Source: Streptomyces mirabilis (GTDB lineage Bacteria; Actinomycetota; Actinomycetes; Streptomycetales; Streptomycetaceae). From it: a stretch of DNA of 64,000 nucleotides. The stretch is taken from assembly GCF_039503195.1 (NCBI RefSeq), contig NZ_JBCJKP010000001.1, positions 7,254,001 to 7,318,000 on the forward strand, read 5' to 3'. Position 1 is the stretch's first letter, and each line of letters starts with the position of its first letter. Shown piece after piece: positions 38,366 through 47,733 of the stretch. A program made the translations under genes and the position numbers. A model generated the notes under the pieces. The model saw only the letters and a list, made by a program, of their open reading frames with translations, made no database searches and was not told the DNA's origin.

Positions 38366-39481
38366 TTAACCGCCGAGGCGTTTGAGCGCCTCCGGGGCCT
38401 CCTCGATCCGGTCCACCAGTGCGATCCGGGACGCCATCGACCGTTCGTGGGCAAGGGATTGGAGAAGGGGCCAAGTGGGGTGCTTCTCGGTCCAATGCGC
38501 ATGGTTCACGAGAACCATGGGGGTGGGCTCACCGCGCGACTCGTAGTAGTTCGGGGTCGCGTTGTCGAAGATCTCCTGTACGGTCCCGGCGGCGCCCGGC
38601 AGGAAGACGACACCCGCGTTCGAACGGGCCAACAGACCGTCCTCCCGGGTCGCGTTGGCGAAGTACTTGGCGATGTGGGCGGCGAAGGCGTTCGGCGGCT
38701 CGTGGCCGTAGAACCAGGTCGGGATGCCGACGGAGGGGCCGCCGTCCGGCCAGCGCTCGCGCACGGCGAAGGCGGCGCGCGCCCAGTCGCCGATGGAGGG
38801 GGTGAACGACGGTGCCTCGGCGAGGAGCCGGAGCGCCTCGGTGAGCATCTCGTCGTCGAACGGGGCGGCGTACGCGCCGAGGTTCGCCGCCTCCATCGCG
38901 CCGGGGCCGCCGCCGGTGGCGACCGTGAGTCCGGCACGCGCCAGTTCGCGCCCCAGGCGGGCGGCGCCCTCGTACGCCTCCGTGCCGCGTGCCATCGCGT
39001 GACCGCCCATCACGCCCACCACTCGGGTGCCGACGAGGAGTTCGTCGAGTGCGTCCGACACCGAGTCGTCGTGGATCGCGCGCAGCATCGACGCGTACAC
39101 GTCGCCGTCGGCCTTGGTCTGCCGGAACCAGGCGTACGCGCGGGCGTCCGGGGTCGCCTCGTAGCCGTCGTCGAGCGACGCGAAGAGCTCGTCCGGGGAG
39201 TAGAGCAGCCCTCGGTAGGGGTCGAAGGGCAGTCCGGGTATGGGCGGGAAGACGAGCGCGCCGGTGACCCGTACCCGTGCCGCCGCCTCGGATTCCATCG
39301 GGCAGCCGAGGAAGACGGCACCCGTGGTGTCCACGGCGAGCAGGTTGTCCGTACGGTCCGTCAGATCCACGGCCTGGACGCGGAATCGGGCCAGCGAGCC
39401 GTGCTCCGAGACGACCTTGTCGAACTCGGCGAGGGACTCGATCTCGCGGTCATGGGCGGCGTGAAGGGGAGTTGGCTGCAC
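38366..39481 (-). CDS. LOG-family Rossmann-fold protein
   Basis: 371 residues. The LOG/lysine-decarboxylase-like motif is intact: VGVMGGHAM, then VATGGGPGAMEAANLGAYAA and LPGAAGTVQEIFDN, matching the PGGxGTxxE pattern. Family enzymes are phosphoribohydrolases acting on cytokinin-type or related nucleotides; this long form has an extra N-terminal region (about 130 residues) of unknown role. GTG start. Confidence 0.88.
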   Translation of the reverse strand: MQPTPLHAAHDREIESLAEFDKVVSEHGSLARFRVQAVDLTDRTDNLLAVDTTGAVFLGCPMESEAAARVRVTGALVFPPIPGLPFDPYRGLLYSPDELFASLDDGYEATPDARAYAWFRQTKADGDVYASMLRAIHDDSVSDALDELLVGTRVVGVMGGHAMARGTEAYEGAARLGRELARAGLTVATGGGPGAMEAANLGAYAAPFDDEMLTEALRLLAEAPSFTPSIGDWARAAFAVRERWPDGGPSVGIPTWFYGHEPPNAFAAHIAKYFANATREDGLLARSNAGVVFLPGAAGTVQEIFDNATPNYYESRGEPTPMVLVNHAHWTEKHPTWPLLQSLAHERSMASRIALVDRIEEAPEALKRLGG

Positions 39482-39617
39482 GCGGCCATGCTAGGGGTGT
39501 GTCCTTCGGCGGCGGGCGGCGGGCGGCGGTCTCCTGCTCCGGAGAAGGGCTGTCGCTCCGGAGTGGGGCTCCCCCCTTTGAGGGGGACACGCACGTAGGT
39601 CCCCCCCCCGGGGGTGC

Positions 39618-40025
39618 TCAGCTCTGGACCGCGGCCGGGTCCATCCACATGACCTCCCACGTGTGGCCGTCCAGGTCGTCGAAGGTGCGGCCGTACATGA
39701 AGCCGTGGTCCTGGGCCTCCCGAGTCCCCGAGCCGCCCGCCGCGAGGGCCTTGTCGCAGAGCTCGTCGACCTTCTCGCGGCTCTCGGCGCTCAGACACAG
39801 CAGCACCTCGCTGGTCTTCGTCGGGTCCGCGATCTCCTTCTTCGTGAAGTCCGCGTAGCGCTGCTTGCTCAGCAGCATCGCGATGATCGTGTCGCTGATG
39901 ACGACACAGGCGCAGTCGTCCGTCGTGAACTGCGGGTTGATCGTGTAGCCGAGCTCGGTGAAGAACTTCTTCGAGGTGTCGACGTCGTTCACGGCGAGGT
40001 TCACGAAGATCATCTGCTGGTACAT
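39618..40025 (-). CDS. VOC (glyoxalase/bleomycin-resistance fold) protein
   Basis: 135 residues with the VOC two-repeat fold: IFVNLAVNDVDTSKKFFTEL at the start, FTKKEIADPTKTSEVLLCLS, and GRTFDDLDGHTWEVMWMDP at the end, where the Glu is a typical metal ligand. This type resembles YaeR/PhnB-like members of unknown function. The ATG has GGAGAG-like sequence upstream. Confidence 0.87.
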   Translation of the reverse strand: MYQQMIFVNLAVNDVDTSKKFFTELGYTINPQFTTDDCACVVISDTIIAMLLSKQRYADFTKKEIADPTKTSEVLLCLSAESREKVDELCDKALAAGGSGTREAQDHGFMYGRTFDDLDGHTWEVMWMDPAAVQS

Positions 40026-40134
40026 GAGGGGTCTCTCCCGGTGAGGGTGCAGTGATGTGGTGCCGTTCGCAGAGGTAGACCGCCACTCCGCGCGGAACTC
40101 ATCGCCCGGCGGGAAGAAACAGGAAAGAAAAGAA

Positions 40135-40180
40135 GCGGGAAGGAAGCAAGGAGAAGCAAGGAGAAGCAAGGAGAAGCGAG
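40135..40180. repeat. A-rich 10-bp tandem repeat upstream of the VOC gene
   Basis: About four copies of a 10-bp unit (AAGCAAGGAG). It is purine-rich on the plus strand and notably AT-rich for this genome. The 175-bp gap holds no gene. Confidence 0.75.
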
Positions 40181-40200
40181 GAGGAAGCGGGTACGCGTGC

Positions 40201-41447
40201 TCAGCGCACCAGCGGCACCGCCGCCAGTTCCGCGACCACCCAGGTCAGCGGGCCGAACGCGGCGAGCAGCGCGCCCGCGCGGAGCAGCGCGGCGCCTCGC
40301 AGCACCGTGGTCGGTGCCCCCATGCGCAGCAGCGCCGCCGTGGTGTCGGCGCGCGCGTGCTTGGCCTCGACCGCCGCCGTCAGCAGGGTCGCGACGGTGC
40401 ACCCGGCCACGAGCAGCGCCCCGAGCGTGCTGAGCGGACCGAACGAGGGCCGCGCCCCCGAGTACACGGTCGCCACGGCGTACGCGCCGGACGCGACCGC
40501 GCACACCACGCCGAGCGGGCGCCCGATGCGCCGGGCCTCCTCCTGCAGGACGCGCCCGGCGAGCAGCCGCAGCACGCCGGGGCGTACGGCCTGGAGCAGC
40601 CGCCCGCACAGGTGCGTGATCGCGGGGGCGGCCAGCATCAGCCCGAGCGCGGTCAGGGACCAGCCGCCGAACACCCGGGCGGGGCCGCCCGTGAAACGGC
40701 CCGGCAGCACAAGGCCGGGTCCCGAACGGCTCGCGTACGCCTCCACGGCAAGGCCCGCCGCGAGGACGGCGGTGCCCCAGGGCAGTCCCCCGGGGTGGGC
40801 AGCGGAGGGGCGGGTTGCTGCGGATCCAGCGGGCGCCCCGCCTGGTCGGCGTACGGGCCGGACTCGGCGCGCCTACCCGACCGCTCACGGGGGGAGTCCC
40901 CGTCGGCGCCCGGCCGTCGGGGGCGGCTCGGCCGGGCGCCCCGCGGTCGCAGCGCCACCGCGCTCGCCGCGGAGGCGGCCAGCGGGACCAGGAGCAGCAG
41001 TGTCAGGGCCGCGGGCAGGGGCAGCGGGTGGTCGGAGGCGAGGAAGGCCGCCGGGTCGCCGTCGAAGGGCCTGCCGGGGAGATCGCCGCGCAGGTGCAGG
41101 AAGACGAGCAGCGCGAGCACCGAGCCGAGCGTGGTCGACAGGGCGGTGGTGACCGCCGAGATCGCCATCAGCTGGCCGGGGCCGAGTCCGACCGCCGAGA
41201 GCCCGGGGCGCGGCCGGGTCCCCGGGTCCGTACGGGCGACCGCGACCGCGAAGTACACGGTGGCGGCGGCGGGCGCGAGGCACCACAGGAGCCGGAGCAG
41301 CGCGCCGGCCGAGGGATCCGGGTGTGCCAGCGCGAACCCCAGCGTGCACAGCAGCAGGAAGCCGGTGCCCGCCGAGGCGGCGGCGACCAGGAGTCTGCGC
41401 AGCTGGACGAGGGAGTGGGCCCCGCGGGCTAGACGGAGAGCGAGCAC
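40201..41447 (-). pseudogene. ABC transporter permease, frameshifted
   Basis: The first part (GTG at 41447) encodes membrane segments (LLVAAASAGTGFLLLCTLGF, AISAVTTALSTTLGSVLAL) and a Pro-rich linker, then shifts frame. The second part, in another frame from about 40796 down to 40201, continues with GLPWGTAVLAAGLAVEAYAS and more membrane segments. The join falls at a G run (five G where six would restore a 415-residue protein; plus-strand C at 40787-40791). Either a recent mutation or a sequencing error. It overlaps the ATPase gene end. Confidence 0.8.
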
Positions 41448-42166
41448 GCGGCCCGGCCTTCCGCCTCGACGACCGGGGGCAGGTGGAGGGTGTTCACGCG
41501 CCGTCCGTCGAGCAGCGACACGGTGCGGTCGGCGAGGGCCGCGGTGTCCGCGTAGTGCGTGGCGAGGACGACCGTGATGCCGTGGGAGCGGGCCGCCGAG
41601 GTGAGGGTGCGCAGGACGTGGGCGCCGTCGGCGCGGTGCAGCGGGGCGGACGGTTCGTCGGCGAAGAGCACCTTGGGGGAGAGGGCGAGCGCCCGGGCGA
41701 TGGCGACGCGCTGCCGCTCGGTCTGGAGCAGGGCGTGCGGGCGTTTGCGGGCGCAGTCGCGGATGTCGAGGCGTTCCAGCCACTCGAGGGCGGCGGTCTT
41801 GGCGGCCCGGCGGCCACAGCCGCGCAGCATCAGGGGCAGCGCCGCGTTCTCCCAGGCGTTCAGTTCCGGTACGAGGACCGGCGTGGGGTCGATCCAGCCG
41901 AAGCGGTCGCGCCGCAGCCGTTCGCGGGTGACGGGGTCCATGGTGTGCACCGGTGTGCTGTTGAACCAGACCTCGCCCTGCTGGGGCAGCAGCTGCCCCG
42001 ACAGACACCGGAGCAGGGTCGTCTTGCCGCTGCCGCGCGGGCCGCCGACGGCGAGGATCTCGCCGTCGCGGATGCCGAGCGAGACACCGCTGAGCGCGGG
42101 CGAGCCGTTGTGCTTGACGTGCAGGGCGCGTGCCCAGAGCACGTCGTTGTCCGGCGGGGCCACCAT
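41429..42166 (-). CDS. ABC transporter ATPase
   Basis: 245 residues. Walker A GGPRGSGKTT (residues 41-50) and Walker B VLFADEP are intact, with H-loop THYAD. The signature, normally LSGGQ, reads LLQTERQR and is therefore degenerate. The type resembles the LolD/MacB export group. ATG at 42166 has GAGGT upstream; a GTG three codons earlier is also possible. It is paired with the frameshifted permease downstream, so the system may be inactive. Confidence 0.85.
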   Translation of the reverse strand: MVAPPDNDVLWARALHVKHNGSPALSGVSLGIRDGEILAVGGPRGSGKTTLLRCLSGQLLPQQGEVWFNSTPVHTMDPVTRERLRRDRFGWIDPTPVLVPELNAWENAALPLMLRGCGRRAAKTAALEWLERLDIRDCARKRPHALLQTERQRVAIARALALSPKVLFADEPSAPLHRADGAHVLRTLTSAARSHGITVVLATHYADTAALADRTVSLLDGRRVNTLHLPPVVEAEGRAACSLSV

Positions 42167-42286
42167 CGCGTACACCTCGGTTCAGATCTGATTTGCGCTG
42201 CCGATCCTCCGGACGAGGGAACGAAGGCAGGGCCGATCGGTCACTGGGCACGCTAGGGAGTCGGGGCCGGGAGGCCGGACAGCACG

Positions 42287-42333
42287 CGGCCCCGGGGCGC
42301 CCATTCTCACTCGAACGGGCGCCACCGGGGCCG
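42287..42333. terminator. long hairpin after the aminotransferase gene
   Basis: A 16-bp stem with one bulged A (42287-42302 with 42317-42333). It sits just past the aminotransferase stop, reading leftward, and before the ABC ATPase gene. No T run. Confidence 0.75.
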
Positions 42334-42356
42334 TTGTTGATCATCCCGGAGGAAGA

Positions 42357-43721
42357 TCAGAGCTTCGTCCACGCCTCCGTCAGTACCTGACGGATGATCC
42401 CCTCGATCTCGTCGAAGGTCGACTGGTCGGCGATCAGCGGCGGCGACAGCTGGATGACCGGGTCACCGCGGTCGTCGGCGCGGCAGTAGAGGCCGTACTC
42501 GAAGAGCTTCTTGGAGACGAAGCCGTAGAGCACGCGCTCCGACTCCTCGTCCGTGAAGGTCTCCTTGGTGACCTTGTCCTTCACGAGCTCGATGCCGTAG
42601 AAGAAGCCGTTGCCGCGGACGTCGCCGACGATCGGCAGGTCGTGCAGCTTCTGCAGGGTCTGCAGGAAGTTGGCCTCGTTGTCCAGCACGTGCTGGTTGA
42701 GGCCCTCGCGCTCGAAGATGTCGAGGTTGGTGAGCGCCACGGCCGCGGAGACCGGGTGACCACCGAAGGTGTAGCCGTGCAGGAAGGTGTTGTCGCCCTT
42801 GTAGAACGGCTCGGCGATCCGGTCCGAGACGATGGTGGCACCGATCGGGGAGTAGCCCGAGGTCATGCCCTTGGCGCAGGTGATGATGTCCGGGATGTAG
42901 TCGAACTTGTCACACGCGAACATCGTGCCGAGGCGGCCGAAGGCGCAGATGACCTCGTCCGAGACGAGCAGCACGTTGTACTGGTCGCAGATCTCGCGCA
43001 CGCGCTGGAAGTAGCCGGGCGGCGGCGGGAAGCAGCCACCGGCGTTCTGCACCGGCTCCAGGAAGACCGCGGCGACGGTCTCGGGGCCCTCGAAGAGGAT
43101 CTCCTGCTCGATCTGGTCGGCGGCCCAGCGGCCGAAGGCCTCCGGGTCGTCGCCGTGGATCGGGGCGCGGTAGATGTTGGTGTTCGGCACCTTGTGCGCA
43201 CCCGGGACGAGCGGCTCGAAGGGGGCCTTCAGGGCCGGCAGGCCGGTGATGGACAGGGCGCCCTGCGGGGTGCCGTGGTAGGCGACCGCACGCGAGATGA
43301 CCTTGTACTTCGTGTGGTTGCCGGTGAGCTTGTGGTACTGCTTCGCCAGCTTCCACGCGGTCTCGACGGCCTCGCCGCCGCCCGTGGAGAAGAACACCTT
43401 GTTCAGGTCGCCCGGGGCGTAGTGCGCGAGGCGCTCGGCGAGTTCGACGGCCTTCGGGTGGGCGTAGGACCAGATCGGGAAGAAGGCCAGCTCCTGCGCC
43501 TGCTTGAAGGCGGTCTCGGCCAGCTCCACGCGGCCGTGGCCCGCCTGGACCACGAACAGGCCCGCAAGACCGTCGAGGTAGCGCTTGCCCTTGTCGTCGT
43601 AGATGTAGGTGCCCTCACCACGGACGATGGTGGGAACGGGCGCGTTCTCGTACGAGGACATGCGGGTGAAGTGCATCCACAAGTGGTCGTACGCGGTCTT
43701 GCTCAGGTCCTGTGTGCTCAC
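42357..43721 (-). CDS. class III aminotransferase, probably polyamine/omega-amino acid
   Basis: 454 residues, PLP-dependent. GEAVETAWKLAKQYH and ISRAVAYHGTPQG form the cofactor site, SDEVICAFGR contains the Asp that holds PLP, and the catalytic lysine is in TCAKGMTSGYSP. Neighbouring gamma-aminobutyraldehyde-type dehydrogenase and polyamine binding proteins suggest it converts putrescine or a similar diamine to the aldehyde; the substrate is inferred. GTG at 43721 (VSTQDL) lies 2 nt after the regulator stop and is preferred over GTG 43739, which is inside the regulator gene. Confidence 0.88.
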   Translation of the reverse strand: MSTQDLSKTAYDHLWMHFTRMSSYENAPVPTIVRGEGTYIYDDKGKRYLDGLAGLFVVQAGHGRVELAETAFKQAQELAFFPIWSYAHPKAVELAERLAHYAPGDLNKVFFSTGGGEAVETAWKLAKQYHKLTGNHTKYKVISRAVAYHGTPQGALSITGLPALKAPFEPLVPGAHKVPNTNIYRAPIHGDDPEAFGRWAADQIEQEILFEGPETVAAVFLEPVQNAGGCFPPPPGYFQRVREICDQYNVLLVSDEVICAFGRLGTMFACDKFDYIPDIITCAKGMTSGYSPIGATIVSDRIAEPFYKGDNTFLHGYTFGGHPVSAAVALTNLDIFEREGLNQHVLDNEANFLQTLQKLHDLPIVGDVRGNGFFYGIELVKDKVTKETFTDEESERVLYGFVSKKLFEYGLYCRADDRGDPVIQLSPPLIADQSTFDEIEGIIRQVLTEAWTKL

Positions 43722-43723
43722 GG

Positions 43724-44242
43724 CTATCGGGTTCCCCACATGTAGGTCTGCTTCTTGAGCTTCAGATAGACGAAGCTCTCGGTGGAGCGCACCCCGGGCA
43801 GGGCCCGGATGCGTTTGTTGATGACGTCCAGCAGGTGGTCGTCGTCCTCGCAGACGATCTCGGCGAGGATGTCGAACGAGCCCGCGGTCATCACCACGTA
43901 CTCGACTTCCGACATGGCTGTCAGCGCGTCCGCCACTGGATCGAGGTCGCCCTCGACATTGACGCCGACCATCGCCTGCCGGCGGAAGCCCACGGTGAGC
44001 GGGTCCGTGACGGCGACGATCTGCATCACGCCCTGGTCGAGCAGCTTCTGGACGCGCTGGCGCACGGCCGCCTCCGACAGGCCTACGGCCTTGCCGATCG
44101 CGGCGTACGGACGGCGTCCGTCCTGCTGGAGCTGCTCGATGATGGCGAGGGATACGGAGTCCAGCTGGGGACTGCCGTTCCTGGACTCGCGGGTGGAGTC
44201 CCTGGGGTCTGCGCTTCGACTGGCCACGAGCTCACTGTGCAC
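43724..44242 (-). CDS. Lrp/AsnC family regulator of the polyamine locus
   Basis: 172 residues with an N-terminal AsnC helix-turn-helix (QQDGRRPYAAIGKAVGLSEA then AVRQRVQKLLDQG) and a C-terminal RAM ligand domain (SFDILAEIVCEDDDHLL). The start is uncertain among TTG 44263, GTG 44242 and GTG 44227. It is transcribed with the aminotransferase and divergent from the aldehyde dehydrogenase; the 165-bp gap holds palindromes that could be its operators. Confidence 0.9.
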   Translation of the reverse strand: MHSELVASRSADPRDSTRESRNGSPQLDSVSLAIIEQLQQDGRRPYAAIGKAVGLSEAAVRQRVQKLLDQGVMQIVAVTDPLTVGFRRQAMVGVNVEGDLDPVADALTAMSEVEYVVMTAGSFDILAEIVCEDDDHLLDVINKRIRALPGVRSTESFVYLKLKKQTYMWGTR

Positions 44243-44344
44243 GAGGTCTCGACGGTTCCGCAAGGCTGTAGCGATGAAATTCGTTGTTTACGAGGACGTA
44301 GCTTGCGGATTTCGCAGTCAAGGGGTGACTAGGGGTGTTGAAAA

Positions 44345-44388
44345 CGTGGGCCCACGGATTAGGGTGGGTGTCTCAGCGATTGGACACC
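44345..44388. promoter_or_regulatory. two inverted repeats between the AsnC and dehydrogenase genes
   Basis: A perfect 12-bp palindrome CGTGGGCCCACG (44345-44356) and GGTGTC-n10-GACACC (44367-44388) lie just upstream of the aldehyde dehydrogenase gene. They are candidate operators for the divergent AsnC-type regulator. Confidence 0.55.
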
Positions 44389-44407
44389 TGAACTTGGAGG
44401 GCCGGCA

Positions 44408-45847
44408 GTGAGCACCGAGCTGCGTCGTCTGCGCAATTACATCGACGGTGAGTTCCGGGACGCCGCCGACGGGCGGACCACCGAGGTCGTCAATCCCGCG
44501 ACCGGCGAGGCGTACGCGACCGCGCCGCTGTCCGGTCAGGCCGACGTGGACGCCGCCATGGCGGCCGCCGCCGCGGCCTTCCCGGCCTGGCGCGACCAGA
44601 CCCCCGCCGAGCGCCAGAAGGCCCTCCTGAAGATCGCGGACGCGTTCGAGGAGCGGGCCGAGGAACTGATCGCCGCCGAGGTCGAGAACACCGGCAAGCC
44701 GATCGGGCTGACCCGGTCCGAGGAAATCCCGCCCATGGTCGACCAGATCCGCTTCTTCGCGGGCGCGGCGCGGATGCTCGAGGGCCGCTCGGCCGGCGAG
44801 TACATGGAGGGGATGACCTCCATCATCCGCCGCGAGCCGATCGGCGTCTGCGCGCAGGTCGCGCCGTGGAACTACCCGATGATGATGGCGGTGTGGAAGT
44901 TCGCCCCGGCGCTCGCGGCCGGCAACACGGTCGTCCTGAAGCCGTCGGACACCACCCCCGCCTCCACCGTCCTGATCGCCGACATCATCGGCGGCATCCT
45001 GCCCAAGGGCGTCTTCAACGTCATCTGCGGCGACCGGGAGACCGGCCGCGCGATGGTCGAGCACCCGACCCCGGCGATGGCCTCCATCACCGGCTCCGTC
45101 CGCGCGGGCATGTCCGTCGCCGAGTCGGCGTCCAAGGACCTCAAGCGGGTCCACCTGGAGCTGGGCGGCAAGGCCCCGGTCGTCGTCTTCGAGGACACCG
45201 ACATCGCCAAGGCCGTCGAGGACATCTCGGTCGCGGGCTTCTTCAACGCGGGCCAGGACTGTACGGCCGCCACCCGCGTCCTCGTCCAGGAGTCCATCCA
45301 CGACGAGTTCGTCGCCGCGCTCGCCAAGGCCGCCGCCGAGACGAAGACCGGTCAGCCGGATGACGAGGACGTGCTCTACGGCCCGCTGAACAACCCGAAT
45401 CAGCTCAAGCAGGTCGCCGGGTTCATCGAGCGCCTGCCCGCGCACGCCAAGGTCGAGGCGGGCGGCCAGCAGGTCGGCGACAAGGGCTACTTCTACGCCG
45501 CGACCGTCGTCTCCGGCCTCAAGCAGGACGACGAGATCATCCAGAACGAGGTCTTCGGGCCGGTCATCACCGTCCAGTCCTTCACGGACGAGGCCCAGGC
45601 CATCGAGTGGGCCAACGGCGTCGACTACGCCCTGGCCTCCTCGGTCTGGACGAAGGACCACGGCCGCGCGATGCGTCTGTCGAAGTCCCTCGACTTCGGC
45701 TGCGTGTGGATCAACACCCACATCCCGCTGGTCGCCGAGATGCCGCACGGCGGCTTCAAGAAGTCCGGCTACGGCAAGGACCTGTCGGCGTACGGCTTCG
45801 ACGACTACACGCGGATCAAGCACGTGATGACGTCGCTGGACGCGTAG
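44408..45847 (+). CDS. gamma-aminobutyraldehyde-type aldehyde dehydrogenase
   Basis: 479 residues of the NAD(P)-dependent ALDH family: catalytic Cys in [12 protein letters not shown], catalytic Glu in [12 protein letters not shown], and [13 protein letters not shown] in the cofactor region. The QDCTAAT sequence is typical of gamma-aminobutyraldehyde dehydrogenases, so it probably oxidises the aminotransferase product toward GABA. GTG start with GGAGGG. It is a paralogue of the ALDH at 60629. Confidence 0.9.
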   Translation: MSTELRRLRNYIDGEFRDAADGRTTEVVNPATGEAYATAPLSGQADVDAAMAAAAAAFPAWRDQTPAERQKALLKIADAFEERAEELIAAEVENTGKPIGLTRSEEIPPMVDQIRFFAGAARMLEGRSAGEYMEGMTSIIRREPIGVCAQVAPWNYPMMMAVWKFAPALAAGNTVVLKPSDTTPASTVLIADIIGGILPKGVFNVICGDRETGRAMVEHPTPAMASITGSVRAGMSVAESASKDLKRVHLELGGKAPVVVFEDTDIAKAVEDISVAGFFNAGQDCTAATRVLVQESIHDEFVAALAKAAAETKTGQPDDEDVLYGPLNNPNQLKQVAGFIERLPAHAKVEAGGQQVGDKGYFYAATVVSGLKQDDEIIQNEVFGPVITVQSFTDEAQAIEWANGVDYALASSVWTKDHGRAMRLSKSLDFGCVWINTHIPLVAEMPHGGFKKSGYGKDLSAYGFDDYTRIKHVMTSLDA

Positions 45848-45865
45848 TGCGTACGGTGTGAACCG

Positions 45866-45903
45866 CGCGGCCCCGGACGGGAGTTGATCCGTCCGGGGCC
45901 GCG
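45866..45903 (+). terminator. terminator after the aldehyde dehydrogenase gene
   Basis: A 15-bp perfect stem (45866-45880 with 45889-45903), an 8-nt loop GAGTTGAT, no T run. Confidence 0.82.
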
Positions 45904-46020
45904 GTGTCCCCCTCGTGGGACTCGGACGTGCCTGATACCGCTGGTCGTGAGTGACGGAAGGCCCGGTTCACGGGGGGGCGGGCTCGATGTGCAGGGACAT
46001 ACCAGGGCCCGGGCCCGCGC

Positions 46021-46164
46021 CCCCTTGCCCGGCTCGGGCACCGGCGGCAGGCCGGAGGGGTCCGGGAAGGTGATGCCGGCCTTCTTCAGGATCGGCGCGC
46101 AGGTGTCCAGGGCCCGCCTGTAGGCATCCGGCGTGGGGTCGAACGCCTTGCCGGTCACCTTCAC
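46021..46164 (-). pseudogene. relic of a small secreted or lipoprotein-type gene
   Basis: The reverse strand encodes VTGKAFDPTPDAYRRALDTC followed by APILKKAGITFPDP. This looks like the C-terminal half of the small Cys-containing lipoproteins found beside Streptomyces two-component and efflux genes. No start, signal peptide or lipobox is attached. The assignment is by resemblance only. Confidence 0.45.
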
Positions 46165-46415
46165 GTCCCGTCGTGCGTGTCGTGCTCGGGGATCCGCAGC
46201 TCATGGGGCGTCTGGTGGCCAACCTCGTCGACAACGCCGTACGCCACAACCACCGGGACGGGGCGGGGAGTTGGATCCGGCTGCGGACCGGACTGGACGG
46301 CGGGCGACCGGTCCTGCGGATAGCCAACAGCGGGCGGGTGATCCCGCCGGACCGGGTGACCGAGTTGTTCCAGCCGTCGCCGGCTCGGCGTCGAACGTGT
46401 ACGGGGGTGCGACGG
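46161..46415 (+). pseudogene. relic of a histidine kinase ATPase domain
   Basis: The forward strand encodes GDPQLMGRLVANLVDNAVRH (kinase N-box) followed by a strand ending VLRIANSGRVIPPDRVTELF. The expected continuation (QPFRRLGVERV) is present only after a frame change near 46371-46377, consistent with a 2-nt loss. The DHp domain, the G-boxes and both ends are missing. Confidence 0.7.
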
Positions 46416-46542
46416 TCCCGGTCCCGTCCTGCCCGAGGTGACCGCCCGGAAATGAGGCGATCGACACGGTGTCGGGCCGGCGCGCGACCGCTCGACGCAG
46501 CGTCCATTGTTCGCGCCGAGTCGCAGCAGGCATGCTGCCGGG

Positions 46543-47733
46543 GTGCCAGAGATTCGGAAGACCTCGCCGCTGTCCCGCCGGTCCCTGCTGCGCTCCTTGG
46601 GCGGGGGTACGGCGCTCGGGGCGCTCGCGGGCTGCGGGGTGCCCGCCGCGTACGTGTCACCCGGCGACCGCGCCGGAGCCGACCTCTCGGCCCGCGACAA
46701 GAAGCTGACCTGGGCGAACTGGCCGCTCTACATAGACACCGACGACAAGGACCACACGAAGCGGCCCACGCTGGACGCGTTCCGCGAGCGCACCGGGATC
46801 TCCGTCGACTACATCGAGGAGATCAACGACAACGACGAGTTCTTCGGCAAGATCAGCCCGTCCCTGATGAACCACCAGCAGACCGGCCGCGACCTGATCG
46901 TCATCAGCGACTGGATGTGCGCGCGCTTCGTCCGGCTCGGCTGGGTGCAGGAGATGGACCGCGCGGGGCAGCCGAACGTCGCCAAGTACCTCGACCCGCT
47001 GCTGAGTCGGCCCGCGTTCGACCCGGGCCGCAAGTCCACCGTGCCGTGGCAGTCCGGTATCACCGGCATCGCGTACAACCGCCACAAGCTCGGCCGCGAG
47101 ATCAACCACGTCTCGGACCTGTGGGCCCCCGACCTCAAGGGCAGGGTCACCCTGCTCTCCGGCCTCGACGAGGCGTTCGCGCTGCTCATGCAGGGCAACG
47201 GCGTCGACATCACCCGGTGGAAGGCCGACGACTTCCACAAGATCTGCGACCAGGTCGAGAAGTACGTGCACAGCGGCCAGATCCGCCGCTTCACGGGCAA
47301 CGACTACACCAAGGACCTGGTCAGCGGTGACGTACTGGCCTGTCAGGCCTACTCGGGCGACGTGATCCAGCTTCAGGCGGACAACCCGGACATCCGCTTC
47401 GTCGTCCCCGAGGAGGGCGCCGAGCTGTGGTCCGACTCGCTGATGATCCCCAACCTGGCCCGTCACAAGGCCAACGCCGAGAAGCTCGTCGACTACTACT
47501 ACGAGCCCGAGGTCGCCGCCGAACTGGCGTCCTGGGTCAACTACGTCTGCCCGGTCCCGGCCGCCCAGCACGTCCTCGCCTCCGCCAAGGACGAGGACAC
47601 CGCCGCCCTCGCCGAGAACCCGCTGATCTTCCCCGACGCCACCATGCGCAAGCGGCTGGCGATCGCGCGCGACATCACGTCCACGGAACGCACGGAGTTC
47701 GCCAAGCGCTGGAACGCGATCGCGGGACTCTGA
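46543..47733 (+). CDS. polyamine ABC transporter substrate-binding protein (orphan)
   Basis: 396 residues. A twin-arginine lipoprotein signal (SRRSLLRSLGG, lipobox LAGC) precedes a PotD/PotF-like fold: WANWPLYIDTDDKDHTKRPT, INDNDEFFGKI, VISDWMCARFVRLGWV, FTGNDYTKDLVSGDV. It shares many motifs with the binding protein at 62253. It has no ABC permease or ATPase beside it. GTG at 46543 is chosen just before the signal peptide; the upstream TTG-started frame enters relic DNA. Confidence 0.88.
   Translation: MPEIRKTSPLSRRSLLRSLGGGTALGALAGCGVPAAYVSPGDRAGADLSARDKKLTWANWPLYIDTDDKDHTKRPTLDAFRERTGISVDYIEEINDNDEFFGKISPSLMNHQQTGRDLIVISDWMCARFVRLGWVQEMDRAGQPNVAKYLDPLLSRPAFDPGRKSTVPWQSGITGIAYNRHKLGREINHVSDLWAPDLKGRVTLLSGLDEAFALLMQGNGVDITRWKADDFHKICDQVEKYVHSGQIRRFTGNDYTKDLVSGDVLACQAYSGDVIQLQADNPDIRFVVPEEGAELWSDSLMIPNLARHKANAEKLVDYYYEPEVAAELASWVNYVCPVPAAQHVLASAKDEDTAALAENPLIFPDATMRKRLAIARDITSTERTEFAKRWNAIAGL

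Larger units (their letters stand above)
45904..46542. other. gene-relic region without an intact gene
   Basis: Apart from the two relics listed separately, I see no intact gene, promoter or repeat. Long open frames exist on both strands, but none shows a family motif or ribosome binding site. Confidence 0.6.

Noticed and set aside
39595..39620. A nine-C run followed by GGGGG and nearby small hairpins
   Set aside because: The hairpins are short and several alternatives compete; I could not assign a defined terminator, though one may serve the LOG gene region.
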